Part shown: in pieces, positions 7,738 through 17,563 of the stretch
Layout of the letters: each line of letters starts with the position of its first letter
Numbering within the stretch: position 1 is the first letter of the stretch
DNA from: Candidatus Methylomirabilis sp.
GTDB taxonomy: Bacteria; Methylomirabilota; Methylomirabilia; Methylomirabilales; Methylomirabilaceae
Reading direction: 5' to 3'
Length of the DNA: 64,000 nt
Assembly (NCBI GenBank): GCA_002634395.1
Contig: NSJM01000004.1
Coordinates: 1-64,000, forward strand
Translations under genes and position numbers: made by a program
The notes under the pieces: model-generated
The model's input: the letters and a program-made list of their open reading frames with translations, nothing else
Told to the model about the DNA's origin: nothing
The model's database searches: none

Positions 7738-7800
7738 AAACAGCCGTCAGCGGCCAGCAGTCAGGAAAGGCTGAACGCTGAGCGCTGAACGCTGATCTCC
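7738..7800. repeat. Low-complexity CAGC/GCTGA-rich spacer repeat before hisZ
   Basis: The gap between serA and hisZ is filled with repeated CAGC, GTCAGC and GCTGAACGCTGAGCGC-type words. Similar words recur at 28535-28555, 28965-28996 and 43362-43380. They look like copies of one dispersed intergenic repeat. Confidence 0.5.
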
Positions 7801-7801
7801 C

Positions 7802-9115
7802 ATGAGCGACTTCGAATATTCCTCCAAGACCGCTATCCCAAAAGGCGTCCGGGTCTTCCCACCGGAGGAGACCGCACTGCGCCGCTTGGCTGAGCGCCAG
7901 ATCCTTACGGTCTTTGAACGATGGGGGTTCCACGAGGTCATCATCCCGACGTTTGAATACCTGGAGGTCTTTTCAGGGGACTCGGAGGGAGAGGGCGGAG
8001 ACAAGATCTTCAAGTTCGTCGACCGGCAGACCGGCCGTCTACTGGCGCTGCGGTACGACCCGACCCCCCAGGTGGCGCGCCTTGCAGCGACCACGCTTCG
8101 GTACCGGCCCTTGCCGTTGCGTCTCTCGTATGTGACAAACATCTTTCGCTACGAAGCCCCTCAGTCCGGTCGACAGCGCGAATGTGTCCAGCTTGGGGTA
8201 GAGCTGATCGGGCTGCAGCGTCCGGAGGCCGATGCCGAAATGGTGGCGATGGCGGTGGAGGGATGCCGGGCTCTCGGCCTGCAGCGCTTTCAGATCGATG
8301 TCGGTCAGATCGAATATGTGCGGGGGCTTGTCGATGCCCTTGGGCCTGCACCCGATCGACGCCGAGCGCTTGTTTCGGCCATCGACAGGAAAGATACCCT
8401 CGAGATCGAGCTGCTCCTGCGAGGGCTGGACGCGGACGACAAGTCCAAGCAGGCTGTCCTGGATCTGCCGACGCTCTACGGAGGGAAGGAGGTCCTGGCT
8501 CGCGCGCAGGACTTGGCGCCCAACCGGCGATCGCAGGAGGCCTTGAAAAACCTCGCTCAGGTCTATGAGGTCCTGGAGCAGTACGGTCTGGCGGACCAGG
8601 TGATTATCGATCTTGGCGAAGCGAGGGCCTTCGAGTATCATACCGGCGTAACCTTTACGGCATTTGCGCAGGGCCTGGGCTCGGAGATTTCACGCGGTGG
8701 CCGGTACGACGATCTGATCGGTGGGTTCGGCTACCCCTGCCCCGCCACCGGTTTCGCCTTCGACATGGAGAAAGTCCTGGAGGCTGTGGCTGCAGAGGGT
8801 CGGCCTTCCATTGTGACCGGCCAGAGATTTCTGATTATCGATTTTAACCCCGACAAACGGTATGCCCTTCGCATCGCTCGGCTTCTGCGGGAACAGGGCT
8901 ACTCGGCGGCACGGGATATCATTAAGCGGGACCTACAAGGCTCATTTGACTATGCGATAGCGTCCGGGATCGGCCGAGCGATCGTGCTGGGCTTACCTCA
9001 TTTGCCTCAGGACGAGTTGCTCATCAGGGATCTGGCCTCCGGGGCTGAGGAGCGGGTCCCGGTCGAGCGGTTTTGTGGCGAGGTCGAACGTGGAGAACGG
9101 CGATGGCCAATGTAA
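7802..9115 (+). CDS. hisZ: ATP phosphoribosyltransferase regulatory subunit
   Basis: HisZ is a histidyl-tRNA-synthetase-like protein that activates short-form HisG in the first step of histidine synthesis. The 437-residue product shows the class II synthetase core: IPKGVRVFPPEE at the start, motif 2-like LLALRYDPTPQVAR near residue 85, and the motif RGGRYDDLIGGFG near residue 300. It lacks a clear anticodon-binding domain, and its C-terminal part is short, as in HisZ. A true HisRS is less likely because of the degenerate substrate loops. purA begins within its last 13 bases, so translation is coupled; hisG is not in this window. Confidence 0.88.
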   Translation: MSDFEYSSKTAIPKGVRVFPPEETALRRLAERQILTVFERWGFHEVIIPTFEYLEVFSGDSEGEGGDKIFKFVDRQTGRLLALRYDPTPQVARLAATTLRYRPLPLRLSYVTNIFRYEAPQSGRQRECVQLGVELIGLQRPEADAEMVAMAVEGCRALGLQRFQIDVGQIEYVRGLVDALGPAPDRRRALVSAIDRKDTLEIELLLRGLDADDKSKQAVLDLPTLYGGKEVLARAQDLAPNRRSQEALKNLAQVYEVLEQYGLADQVIIDLGEARAFEYHTGVTFTAFAQGLGSEISRGGRYDDLIGGFGYPCPATGFAFDMEKVLEAVAAEGRPSIVTGQRFLIIDFNPDKRYALRIARLLREQGYSAARDIIKRDLQGSFDYAIASGIGRAIVLGLPHLPQDELLIRDLASGAEERVPVERFCGEVERGERRWPM

Positions 9116-10413
9116 TTGTTGTCGGTACACAGTGGGGCGATGAAGGGAAGGGGAAGATCGTTGATCTTCTCTCAGAGTATTTCGATGCGGTGGCCCGGTA
9201 CCAGGGTGGGACCAACGCCGGCCATACGGTCGTGGTGGAGGAGGAGAAGATCGTCCTGCACCTGGTCCCCTCAGGCGTGCTGAGGAAGGGGAAGGCCTGT
9301 ATACTGGGGAACGGCGTGGTCATTGATCTGACCGCCCTCATCCAGGAAATGGATCAGCTCAGAAAGCTGCACGTGAAGATCGAGGAGAACTTCTTTATCA
9401 GTAAGAACGCGCATCTGGTGCTTCCCTACCATAAGATCCTGGACGTCGAGCTGGAGCGGCTCCGAGAGGGTCGACCGATCGGGACTACTGGACGCGGGAT
9501 CGGTCCGGCCTATGTCGATAAGATGGCGAGGACAGGGATCCGGGTGGGCGATCTGATCGACCGCGACCTCTTCAAGGAGCGGCTCCGCAGTAACCTTGAA
9601 GAGAAGCGAGCCCAGTTCCCGCAGCATCAGGAACTGCAGGAGCTGGATCACGAAAAGATGGCGGCGGAGCAACTTGAGCAATTCGAGCGCATTCGCGGTT
9701 TCGTGGTGGACAGCTCCCTCGTCATTTACGATCTGATCAAAACTGGGAAGAGTGTCCTGTTTGAGGGGGCGCAGGGGACCCTCCTGGACGTCGATCTCGG
9801 TACCTACCCCTACGTTACCTCATCGAGCGCCACAGCCGGAGGCGCCTGCACCGGGATTGGGGTGAGTCCGCTCACGATCGACGGCGTCCTCGGCGTCACC
9901 AAGGCCTATACGACGCGCGTCGGCGAGGGTCCGATGCCGACGGAGCTGACGGATGCGATCGGTCAGATGCTACAGACACGGGGGCAGGAGTTTGGGGCCA
10001 CAACGGGGCGCCCGAGGCGCTGCGGCTGGTTCGATGCCGTTGCCGTCAGGTACAGCGCCAGGATCAACGGCCTCTCGGCCCTCGCCCTCATGAAGCTGGA
10101 CGTCCTGGATGCCTGTGACTCGATCCGGATCTGCACGAGTTACCGCTGTAACGGCGCGATCCTTCGAGAATTTCCGAACGAGACCGGTCTTCTGCAGGCG
10201 TGTGAACCGATCTATGAAGAGGTGCCAGGCTGGAACGAGAGCATTGCCGGCATCACCTCATACAAGCGCCTGCCGCCCAACTGCCGGGCCTATATCGAGC
10301 GGATTGAGGGGCTGACAGGGGTCAAGGCGGGGCTCATCTCCACAGGGCCCCGGCGGGACCAGACGATCCTTCGCTCAACGCCGGCCTTGCGGCAGTGGGG
10401 GCTGACACGCTAA
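9103..10413 (+). CDS. purA: Adenylosuccinate synthetase
   Basis: PurA joins IMP and aspartate with GTP to form adenylosuccinate on the way to AMP. The 436-residue protein begins MANVIVVGTQWGDEGKGKIV, containing the P-loop and catalytic Asp. GGTNAGHTV, the IMP-binding GTTGRGIGPAY, EGAQGTLLDVDLGTYPYVTS and TTGRPRRCGWFD follow in the usual order. The ATG at 9103 is chosen because it gives the family start and overlaps the end of hisZ; an in-frame upstream GTG at 9073 would add ten residues inside hisZ. tRNA-Lys follows 40 bases downstream. Confidence 0.96.
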   Translation: MANVIVVGTQWGDEGKGKIVDLLSEYFDAVARYQGGTNAGHTVVVEEEKIVLHLVPSGVLRKGKACILGNGVVIDLTALIQEMDQLRKLHVKIEENFFISKNAHLVLPYHKILDVELERLREGRPIGTTGRGIGPAYVDKMARTGIRVGDLIDRDLFKERLRSNLEEKRAQFPQHQELQELDHEKMAAEQLEQFERIRGFVVDSSLVIYDLIKTGKSVLFEGAQGTLLDVDLGTYPYVTSSSATAGGACTGIGVSPLTIDGVLGVTKAYTTRVGEGPMPTELTDAIGQMLQTRGQEFGATTGRPRRCGWFDAVAVRYSARINGLSALALMKLDVLDACDSIRICTSYRCNGAILREFPNETGLLQACEPIYEEVPGWNESIAGITSYKRLPPNCRAYIERIEGLTGVKAGLISTGPRRDQTILRSTPALRQWGLTR

Positions 10414-10453
10414 GCTTCCTCTGGATCGCCGTACCGCAAGCTTTCTGCATAAC

Positions 10454-10529
10454 GACCCGTTAGCTCAGTTGGCAGAGCTCCTGCCTTTTAAGCAGGGAGT
10501 CCCGGGTTCGAGTCCCGGACGGGTCACCA
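10454..10529 (+). tRNA. tRNA-Lys (anticodon TTT)
   Basis: The 76-base gene has a 7-bp acceptor stem (GACCCGT/ACGGGTC), a D-arm TAGCTCAGTTGGCAGAGC, an anticodon loop CTTTTAA with TTT, a T-arm GGGTTCGAGTCCC and an encoded CCA. All helices pair. Confidence 0.96.
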
Positions 10530-10674
10530 CTCCATTTCCTATCTGTTTGAAAACGCTGACCGCTGGGAGCCAGATGGTAAGCATCAGGGACTCCTATCCT
10601 ATCGCTGCTCTTGGGATAAGCGAGCGCCTGGGTAGAGACCGATGCATCCAGGATGATTATCGCTCAACAGACGG

Positions 10675-11397
10675 TCAATACGAGGCAGTAGGGCCGGGGT
10701 CGGGGATGCCGGCTTCGGCGAAGCCTTTCTCCCGCAGGATGCAACTGTCACAGGCGCGGCACGGCTGTCCGTCCGGAGTCGGGTCGTAGCAGCTCCAGGT
10801 GAGTCGGAAGTCGACCCCAAGGGCAGCGCCTCGCCGGATGATCTCGGCCTTAGTCAAGCGGATCAGCGGGGTGTGGATGGTCAGCTTGGACCCGCCTTCA
10901 ACGCCGGCCTGGGTCGCCAGATTCGCCATCTGCTCGAAGGCCGCGATGAATTCCGGCCGACAATCCGGGTACCCGCTATAGTCGATCGCGTTGACCCCAA
11001 GCACGATGGTTCCAGAACCGATCACCTCCGCCCAAGCCAGCGCATAAGAAAGAAAGATGGTGTTACGGGCGGGGACGTAGGTGATGGGGATACCGGCCCC
11101 GATCTCCTCCAACTCGCGGCCCTTCGGTACCGGAATGTCAGCGGTCAGGGCCGAACCGCCAATCTGCCGAAGGCCGAGGTCAAGGATCAGGTGCTGGACG
11201 GCACCGAGAGCGGCCGCAATCCTTTTCGCGCTCTCCACCTCGCGCGCATGACGCTGGCCGTAGCGAAAGGTGAGAGCGTGCAGTTCGTACGCATCGGCCT
11301 TTGCCATCGCGGCCGCCGTTGCGGAGTCGAGCCCACCGCTCAGCAGGACGACAGCCCGCTTGCCTGCCTGTGCGTAATCGCACGCAGACAGGTTCAC
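10675..11397 (-). CDS. queC: 7-cyano-7-deazaguanine synthase
   Basis: QueC makes preQ0 from 7-carboxy-7-deazaguanine, ammonia and ATP in queuosine synthesis. The roughly 240-residue product has the PP-loop [14 protein letters not shown], the [11 protein letters not shown] stretch and [18 protein letters not shown]. Four zinc cysteines lie at the C-terminus (SCYDP...CRACDSC). The start is probably the GTG at 11397, whose G overlaps the queE stop and follows AGGAG; a GTG at 11424 would add nine residues. Between the start and the PP-loop lies an in-frame palindromic element (11363-11392) that other QueC proteins lack. It is co-transcribed with queE just upstream. Confidence 0.93.
   Translation of the reverse strand: MNLSACDYAQAGKRAVVLLSGGLDSATAAAMAKADAYELHALTFRYGQRHAREVESAKRIAAALGAVQHLILDLGLRQIGGSALTADIPVPKGRELEEIGAGIPITYVPARNTIFLSYALAWAEVIGSGTIVLGVNAIDYSGYPDCRPEFIAAFEQMANLATQAGVEGGSKLTIHTPLIRLTKAEIIRRGAALGVDFRLTWSCYDPTPDGQPCRACDSCILREKGFAEAGIPDPGPTASY
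11363..11392. repeat. In-frame palindromic element in the queC N-terminus
   Basis: CCTGCCTGTGCG and CGCACGCAGACAGG form an imperfect hairpin around a short centre. Apart from the centre (AATC here, AG there), the arms are the same as at 41990-42016 in trmFO. It encodes [10 protein letters not shown] on the minus strand, directly after the start codon and before the conserved PP-loop. Confidence 0.75.
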
Positions 11398-12038
11398 TAC
11401 ACTCCTCGCCGATTCGGATCCCACAGGTACTTATGAAGCTGGATCTGGAGTCTGGCGTCCAGTCGATCAGCCAGGATCCATTCCGCCAGCATCCCAGGGT
11501 GCAATTCACCAAATACCGGGGAGAAGAGAACCTGGGTCTTTTCAGCCAGAGCGTGTTCCGCCATCACGTGCTTGGCCCACTCGTAGTCCTGGCGATCCGC
11601 GACAACGAACTTGATCTGGTCCTTTCTATCGAGATACCGGAGGTTATCAAGATTGTTGCATGGGTCCATCTCGCTTCCCGGGGCCTTGAGGTCTAGGATC
11701 TTGACCACCATGGGGTCGAGGCGATCAACGCTGAGGCTTCCCCCTGTTTCAATCAGGACTTCGTACCCCTCAAGGAGCAAGCTACCAGTCAGAGGATACA
11801 CCTCTTCCTGTAGCAGCGGCTCCCCCCCGGTGATCTCAATCAGCGGACACTTGTAGGCCCGCACCTGTTCGAGCACCTGCTCGACTGAGCGTCGTTCGCC
11901 CCCGTGGTACGCATAGGTCGTGTCGCACCACCGGCACCGAAGGTTACACCCGGTCAGGCGGACAAAAACACATGGCCGACCGGCATAGGTCGATTCCCCC
12001 TGGATGCTATAGAATATCTCGTTTACGCGGAGGCTCAC
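11397..12038 (-). CDS. queE: 7-carboxy-7-deazaguanine synthase
   Basis: QueE is a radical-SAM enzyme that converts carboxytetrahydropterin to 7-carboxy-7-deazaguanine in queuosine synthesis. The 213-residue protein starts [20 protein letters not shown]. The cluster cysteines are C31, C35 and C38 in CNLRCRWCD, with the family's TGCNLRC context, and the SAM-binding motif is [10 protein letters not shown]. It ends with [16 protein letters not shown], of the HK.LW type common to QueE. Its stop overlaps the likely queC start. The other queuosine genes (folE, queD) are not in this window. Confidence 0.95.
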   Translation of the reverse strand: MSLRVNEIFYSIQGESTYAGRPCVFVRLTGCNLRCRWCDTTYAYHGGERRSVEQVLEQVRAYKCPLIEITGGEPLLQEEVYPLTGSLLLEGYEVLIETGGSLSVDRLDPMVVKILDLKAPGSEMDPCNNLDNLRYLDRKDQIKFVVADRQDYEWAKHVMAEHALAEKTQVLFSPVFGELHPGMLAEWILADRLDARLQIQLHKYLWDPNRRGV

Positions 12039-12049
12039 AACTGCTACGC

Positions 12050-13537
12050 CTACCCCTCGGACCCGATGATCACATACCGTGTCCCACCGTCCCGCTTGAT
12101 CAGAAGAAGAGTCGGTTCGTCCGGCTTGGTTTTCTCCAAGACTCGTCTGACCTGGTTTGCTGTCGTTACCCGTACCCGGTTGATCTCCAGGATCAGGTCT
12201 CCGGGTTGCAACCCGGCCGCGTCACCAGGACTATCAGGTTCGACCTCCGTGATCACAATCCCTTTCTCACCCTTCAGTCCGAACTTGTGGGAGAGCGCCG
12301 GATTGAGTTCCTGAATATCGATCCCCAGCTTCGTTTTCGGAGAGGACGACGTCATGGCTACCACCTGCTCCTCTTTAAGCTCACCAATCTTGACATGCAG
12401 CGTAAGTTCGGCCCCGTCGCGAATAACTTTCATGGGGACCTCTTTTCCCACCGGGGTGCTGGCCACGATGTGCGGCAACTCAGTGGAGAACTTGACTGTC
12501 TTGCTATTAAACTCCACGATGACATCCCCCTGCTTGACTCCCGCCTGTTCGGCCGGCGATCCCTCCATGACATCCGACACCAGGGCGCCATTTGTCTGCT
12601 TGAGGGAGAATTTCTTGCCCAAGTCAGGGGTAATCGGCTGAATCGCTACGCCAAGCCATCCTCTGGTGACCTGTCCACGGTCTTTCAACTGCGGCAAAAC
12701 CTCCTTAATCATTGCGATAGGAATCGCAAAGCCGATTCCGATCGAACCGCCTGTAGGGCTCAGGATGGCGGTGTTCACCCCCACCGCCTCACCGTTCGCG
12801 TTGATCAGCGGTCCACCGCTGTTACCCCGATTAATAGAGGCATCGGTCTGGATAAAGTTGTCATACGGGCCTTCTCCGATGAACCGGCCTTTGGCGCTGA
12901 CAATGCCAGTGGTGACCGTCTGGTTCAGACCGAATGGATTACCGATCGCCATGACCGGCTCGCCGACCTCCAGTTTATCCGAGTCGCCGAACGGGATAAC
13001 AGGCAGATTGGAGGCCTCAATTTTAATGAGGGCAATATCAGTCTTTGGGTCTCTCCCGATTACCTTGGCCTTGAACTCCCGACTATCTCCAAGCTTTACA
13101 GTAATGTCCGTAGCATTCTCAACGACGTGGTTATTTGTCAGGATATAGCCATCTTTGTTGATAATGAATCCGGAACCAAGACTGGTCGCCTTGAACTGCC
13201 GCGGGCTCTCACCGAAGTACCGTTTAAAGAACTCGTTGAAGGGGTCGTCCTCACCGAAAGGGCCGCGAGACGGGACGCCCCTTCCCTTGACCACCTGAGT
13301 GGTGCTGATATTCGCCACAGCGGGAGTCAGCTCCTTCGCCAACCGAACCCAGAGCTTCCCGTCTGAGATCTGACTTGTACTAAATACTCCACTCTCCCGT
13401 TTTTCAGTCCAAAATCCCGCAGTCGTCGCCTTTGAGAGTGGAACAAGATTCAAGGAGGCCGTGACCAACACTCCAAGAATCAAACAGGACGCTGCCACTG
13501 CTATTAAGGTTCTGCCGTTAAACCGTCCATTACGCAT
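12050..13537 (-). CDS. Periplasmic serine protease of the HtrA/DegP family with two PDZ domains
   Basis: From the ATG at 13537 the protein has 495 residues. An N-terminal signal anchor (about residues 8-32) is followed by a trypsin-like domain with H137 (TNNHVV), D167 (KTDIALI) and S240 (GNSGGPL). Two PDZ domains lie at about residues 290-380 and 395-490. Such proteases degrade or refold damaged envelope proteins. This start has a ribosome site AGGGGG 5 bases upstream; an ATG at 13585 would add 16 residues with a weaker site. It is divergent from the DUF3386-like gene, so the 13538-13843 gap probably holds both promoters. Confidence 0.93.
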   Translation of the reverse strand: MRNGRFNGRTLIAVAASCLILGVLVTASLNLVPLSKATTAGFWTEKRESGVFSTSQISDGKLWVRLAKELTPAVANISTTQVVKGRGVPSRGPFGEDDPFNEFFKRYFGESPRQFKATSLGSGFIINKDGYILTNNHVVENATDITVKLGDSREFKAKVIGRDPKTDIALIKIEASNLPVIPFGDSDKLEVGEPVMAIGNPFGLNQTVTTGIVSAKGRFIGEGPYDNFIQTDASINRGNSGGPLINANGEAVGVNTAILSPTGGSIGIGFAIPIAMIKEVLPQLKDRGQVTRGWLGVAIQPITPDLGKKFSLKQTNGALVSDVMEGSPAEQAGVKQGDVIVEFNSKTVKFSTELPHIVASTPVGKEVPMKVIRDGAELTLHVKIGELKEEQVVAMTSSSPKTKLGIDIQELNPALSHKFGLKGEKGIVITEVEPDSPGDAAGLQPGDLILEINRVRVTTANQVRRVLEKTKPDEPTLLLIKRDGGTRYVIIGSEG

Positions 13538-13843
13538 CGTATCCCCCTGCAATGCTGTCGCCTTAGTCCGTTCCCTGTTCGACATGCCCCGATTCGTATG
13601 GTTATGACATGACGGTAAGCGGGGACGTTTAGCAAAAACTTTCCACGGTCGGCCACGCCGCTCACGGTCTTTATTGGTCTAAGCTTAGCAGACTCATCGC
13701 GTAAATTCAACATACCCCCCTGTTCCAGGAAGACGCTTGAGGACGGCGACTTGACGCAGGTTCCGGTGTGGCCTACACTGCATGCGGCGAAATGTTCTCA
13801 GTCCTGTGGAGACTACGTGCTCTTAGAGAGGAGAACGGAACTC

Positions 13844-14584
13844 ATGAAAAGACGGTCACGGTGGATCCCAAGCCTGCTGTTCGCTATCCTTCTTCTCGTC
13901 TTTGCAGGTAATCCCCTCGAAGCCCAGGAGGTTCACGACGATCCTGATGCCCGTGCCCTCCTGGAGGGGGCCCGCCAGCATCTCGTCGTGTGGGACCGCT
14001 TTCCGGGCTTTAAGGCAACACTAGAGGTAGACCGGGATGGAAAACGATCGGGTGGTGAACTGACGGTCCTCCCTTCCGGAAAGGTGGAAGTTGAGCTTCA
14101 AGACCGGGAAGCGGCAGAATGGGCCAGCGGGATACTGAAGTCGATCGTCAACCATAGACTGAAGATGGACACACACAAGCATGAGGAGGCGCCGGTTGCC
14201 TTCGGCCCTGAGGATCAGCATCCACTGGGACGCATGGTGAAGAAAGGCGACCGATCCTCATCGACGTACCGCATCAAGGGTCAACAGATCCTCCAGGTCA
14301 ACCAGAGGATAGAAAAAGGATGGTTGAGCCTCAACGTCTTAGAGTACGTCCAGACGCTTCAAGGCTTCTTGTCCAAGCGGGTGGCCATCTTTCAGTTCGA
14401 CGAAAAGGGTTCGCTTGTAAAAAGCACCGTCTTTACCGATGAGTACGTCGAGGTAGAGAGGCTCTGGCTTCCCAAGTCCCGCATGATCATCTCCGCCCAA
14501 GGGGGAAAGATCGGGGTTTCAACACTTCAGTTTCAAGAGCACCGCCTGCTCCCGAAAGAAGCAGCCAAGGCCCCGGCTCCCTGA
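13844..14584 (+). CDS. Secreted protein resembling DUF3386
   Basis: The 246-residue product starts MKRRSRWIPSLLFAILLLVF and has a clear signal peptide ending near the A-Q-E junction at residue 31. The mature part opens with DPDARALLEGARQHLVVWDRFPGF. That resembles DUF3386 proteins, which begin with an ARxLFxxA...W...FPG pattern. It continues with beta-rich, charged sequence and has no catalytic motif I recognise. The ATG at 13844 has GAGAGGAG about 11 bases upstream and gives a proper signal peptide; the open frame starts 31 codons earlier. Function unknown, location probably periplasmic. Confidence 0.65.
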   Translation: MKRRSRWIPSLLFAILLLVFAGNPLEAQEVHDDPDARALLEGARQHLVVWDRFPGFKATLEVDRDGKRSGGELTVLPSGKVEVELQDREAAEWASGILKSIVNHRLKMDTHKHEEAPVAFGPEDQHPLGRMVKKGDRSSSTYRIKGQQILQVNQRIEKGWLSLNVLEYVQTLQGFLSKRVAIFQFDEKGSLVKSTVFTDEYVEVERLWLPKSRMIISAQGGKIGVSTLQFQEHRLLPKEAAKAPAP

Positions 14585-14671
14585 TCCCGGGTGCCATCGG
14601 CGCACAGGAAGGCGGGAATGTAGTTATCTTCCTGGCCCCGGGGTTGACGCGGTCCAGGGGTCGGACTCTCC

Positions 14672-16210
14672 CTAGGACTGACAACGACTGTCGCGTAGAT
14701 GTAGCACCAGCAGGAACAGGCCGCTCAGTCCGTACATGAGGGCGAATTCCGGCGCCGCCGCCAGCCCCAACTTATTCTGCACCCCTGAGGGGGCCAGATC
14801 GTAAGCATGGATCAGACCGATCATCGACAGCCCTGCGGCAATCGCTGTCCAGACAGCCGCCCTCAGGAACTCCCGCTCTATCACCGATACCAGGATGGCA
14901 GCGAGGATCATTGAGCTGAGCAGGAACCCCTGGCTCAGCGCGATGATCCCGTGGATATGCAGGTCGCGCCCAAAGGCCGGCGCCACCTCGAACAAGGTCC
15001 GGCCCGCCTTCTGTAGGGTCGTCTCGATCAAAGTGAGTGCCCAGGCTGCCAGTGAGGGAACCAGGCCGAAGGCTACGGCCAGGGTATGCCGTTTCGGCAC
15101 CTCCTGGAAGGCTTGGGCTGTGATGATGATCCCGATCCACAACAGGATGCCGAGGGTCGCCTCGATCGGAATATAGTGGAGGATCAGGGTGACCCCTCCG
15201 AGCAAGCACAGGGCGGCAATGATCGTTCCGTTCAGAATCGAGTAGCCCGCTCTGGCGCCCATCGCTTTCCAGCCTGGATGCCCGATATAGATCGTTGTCG
15301 GAAAGGGGCTACCGAACAGGGCCGCCATCACGCTGCCGATCCCGTTGATCAGGAGCGACGATCGCGTGGGGTATCGATCACCGGCCGCCTCTGCACTCTC
15401 CAGGTTCTGAAGTGAGCCGATCACGTTGAACAGCCCCATCGGGAAGATGATCGAGAGGAACCGCCATCCCATCGGCCCTTGCAGCACGGCAAGGAGATCC
15501 CCTATGGTTGGGCTGGGGGGATAGAGGGCCAGACGATAAGGTTCCGCTGAGGGCTGGAAGTACGGCAGACCCGCCGCGCGCAGGATCCACGCCAGACCGG
15601 TCCCGACGAGGACGGCGGCCAGGCCTCCGGGCATTCCAAGCGGCAGGCGGGCATGCGAGCCATACGAGATCAGGATCATCAGCATCGGGAGCAGTGCGAT
15701 TGCGGGGGTGGCAAAAATCTGGAAGGTGAAACCCATGGCGATGAAGGTGATCGCCACACCCGCGAGTGCCGACAGCAGCGCTGCCCGTGGCGTATGGCGT
15801 CTCACCCGGTCCCCGACAAAGGCTCCCGCCGTCTCCATGATTCCGCTGAGCAGGCAGGCCAGTAGCCCGGCCTGCCAGGCCAGGGTGGGATTGCCGGTCT
15901 CCTGATAAACGGGCCCCATGATCAGGAACAGGAAGGCGAGGAGACTTGGGGTATTGATTCCGTACGGCAGGGCGGTTACATCGGTCCGGCCGCTCTCGCG
16001 CATCAGCCGCCTCGCCTGCCAGGCATAGAGGAGATTACCGATCAGGATCGAGACGGCAGCGCCCGGAAGGATCCGCCCGGTGATCAGTTCTGGGGGCAGC
16101 CCGCTCACCTGCCGACCCAGCACGGCGATCACCATGAGCTGTAGCAGATTGTCGATGAACAGGCCGAAGAAGCCGTCGATGTCGCCTCGGACAAACCAGC
16201 GGTGTTTCAT
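14672..16210 (-). CDS. NCS2/AzgA-like purine or xanthine-uracil permease
   Basis: The 512-residue protein has about 12 hydrophobic segments and begins with the stretch VRGDIDGFFGLFIDNLLQLM, typical of the NCS2-related transporters. The half-helix signatures ALPYGINTPSL and, later, FPTTIYIGHPGWKAMGARAG fit substrate-binding regions. It is the next gene after guanine deaminase on the same strand, so import of guanine, xanthine or a related base for salvage is the likely role. An in-frame GTG at 16252 overlaps the end of the deaminase gene; the ATG at 16210 fits the family start better, but neither has a strong ribosome site. Confidence 0.8.
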   Translation of the reverse strand: MKHRWFVRGDIDGFFGLFIDNLLQLMVIAVLGRQVSGLPPELITGRILPGAAVSILIGNLLYAWQARRLMRESGRTDVTALPYGINTPSLLAFLFLIMGPVYQETGNPTLAWQAGLLACLLSGIMETAGAFVGDRVRRHTPRAALLSALAGVAITFIAMGFTFQIFATPAIALLPMLMILISYGSHARLPLGMPGGLAAVLVGTGLAWILRAAGLPYFQPSAEPYRLALYPPSPTIGDLLAVLQGPMGWRFLSIIFPMGLFNVIGSLQNLESAEAAGDRYPTRSSLLINGIGSVMAALFGSPFPTTIYIGHPGWKAMGARAGYSILNGTIIAALCLLGGVTLILHYIPIEATLGILLWIGIIITAQAFQEVPKRHTLAVAFGLVPSLAAWALTLIETTLQKAGRTLFEVAPAFGRDLHIHGIIALSQGFLLSSMILAAILVSVIEREFLRAAVWTAIAAGLSMIGLIHAYDLAPSGVQNKLGLAAAPEFALMYGLSGLFLLVLHLRDSRCQS

Positions 16211-16224
16211 AGGTAGAATCGATT

Positions 16225-17556
16225 TCAGATCTCCCTCTCGTTCTTTCCGCACGAACGGCGATCATAGCAGAGGTCTCCCCGAACGTAGGTCCGCTCGACG
16301 ATGCGGTCATCTCCCTGAAAGATCATGCGGGAGAGCAGCGTCTCGGAAGAGAGTTCCGTCCCTGTTGCTGTCGAGAAGGGGCTCAGTCTTTGTGGATTCA
16401 CAATGATGAAGTCCGCCTCTTTGCCGCGATCAAGGCTGCCGATTGTATCGTCGAGTCCCAACGCCTTTGCGCCTCCCAGGGTCGCCATATATAAGGCGGT
16501 GGCCGGGGAAATGTCTCCACCACGAAAATCAGGGAGAAAACGGCGGGCCGTGTGCACATAAATCGCCGAGCGCATGATTTCAAATGGAGACAGGGTTGGC
16601 CCGCCGCCCACGTCTGACCCTAGACCAATCCGTAGCCCTATGTCCATAAGCTCGCGCAGGGGCATGAGTCCGCTCTTGAGGAAAAGGTTTGAGGTGGGGC
16701 AGTGAGACACACAGGTCCCCGTCTCGGTTAGCAGGCGCCGCTCATCGGAGCTGACATAGATTGCGTGGGCCAGCATAGTCTTTGGACCTAAGAGGCCGGC
16801 CCTGAAGTAGACATCGGTATAGCTTTGCGTCTCCGGGAATAATTCTCTTACCCATTGTAGCTCAGCAGGATGTTCGGCTAAATGGGTCTGAATGTACGCA
16901 CCATACTGGCCGGCCAGGTCACTCACAGCCCTCATTAGAGCCCTGCTGCATGTCGGAGCAAACCTCGGGGTAAAGGCGTAGAGTAACCTTCCATTGGCTG
17001 CGCCGTGCCACGTCCGGCACACATCCTCGCTTGCTTGAAGAGATTCCGACGTGTTCTCCAGGAGGACATCCGGAGCGTTCTGGTCCATCATGACCTTCCC
17101 GATGATCGCCCTGATCCCTGTTTTTTCCGCCCACTCAAAGGCCACGTGGGTACTGTCCTTCTGGACCGAGCAATAGATGGCAGCGGTAGTCACACCATGG
17201 GAGAGGAGCGATCGAAAGAAAAGGGGGCAGAGGGTATCGGCGACCTCAGGTGTGAACGCCCTCTCTGCGGGAAAGATATACGTCTTGAGCCACTCCAGCA
17301 GTTCTTTACCATGCAGCGCAATCATCCCATACTGAGGCAGGTGGATGTGGGTGTCGATGAAACCGGGCAGGATCAGGCGATCCGAGTAGTCAACTACGGT
17401 GGCACTCGGATACTGCTGTTTTACTTCATGATATTCCCCGACTTCAAGCATTGTGCCGCTTCCATCTACGACTATTCCTCCGTCCACATGAAGCGTATAC
17501 CGATCTTCTGCGATCGGATTCAAGATATGCCCGCGGAATAATCTCATTTGCGGCAT
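16225..17556 (-). CDS. guaD: Guanine deaminase
   Basis: Guanine deaminase hydrolyses guanine to xanthine and ammonia. The 443-residue amidohydrolase carries the metal site residues in PGFIDTHIHLPQ (near residue 68), QTHLAEHPAEL, LAHAIYVS, and SDVGGGPTLSPFEIM. The SHCPTSNLFL segment is typical of guanine deaminase and its relatives. The C-terminus returns to the small composite-sheet domain (GSLDRGKEADFIIVNP). It is followed by a purine-type permease gene, which supports a purine salvage operon. Confidence 0.92.
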   Translation of the reverse strand: MPQMRLFRGHILNPIAEDRYTLHVDGGIVVDGSGTMLEVGEYHEVKQQYPSATVVDYSDRLILPGFIDTHIHLPQYGMIALHGKELLEWLKTYIFPAERAFTPEVADTLCPLFFRSLLSHGVTTAAIYCSVQKDSTHVAFEWAEKTGIRAIIGKVMMDQNAPDVLLENTSESLQASEDVCRTWHGAANGRLLYAFTPRFAPTCSRALMRAVSDLAGQYGAYIQTHLAEHPAELQWVRELFPETQSYTDVYFRAGLLGPKTMLAHAIYVSSDERRLLTETGTCVSHCPTSNLFLKSGLMPLRELMDIGLRIGLGSDVGGGPTLSPFEIMRSAIYVHTARRFLPDFRGGDISPATALYMATLGGAKALGLDDTIGSLDRGKEADFIIVNPQRLSPFSTATGTELSSETLLSRMIFQGDDRIVERTYVRGDLCYDRRSCGKNEREI

Positions 17557-17563
17557 GATAAGG

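Noticed and set aside
11972-13366. A 464-codon plus-strand frame opposite the HtrA gene
   Set aside because: It is the antisense shadow of a clear protease gene and its product is rich in Arg/Asp/His with no family match.
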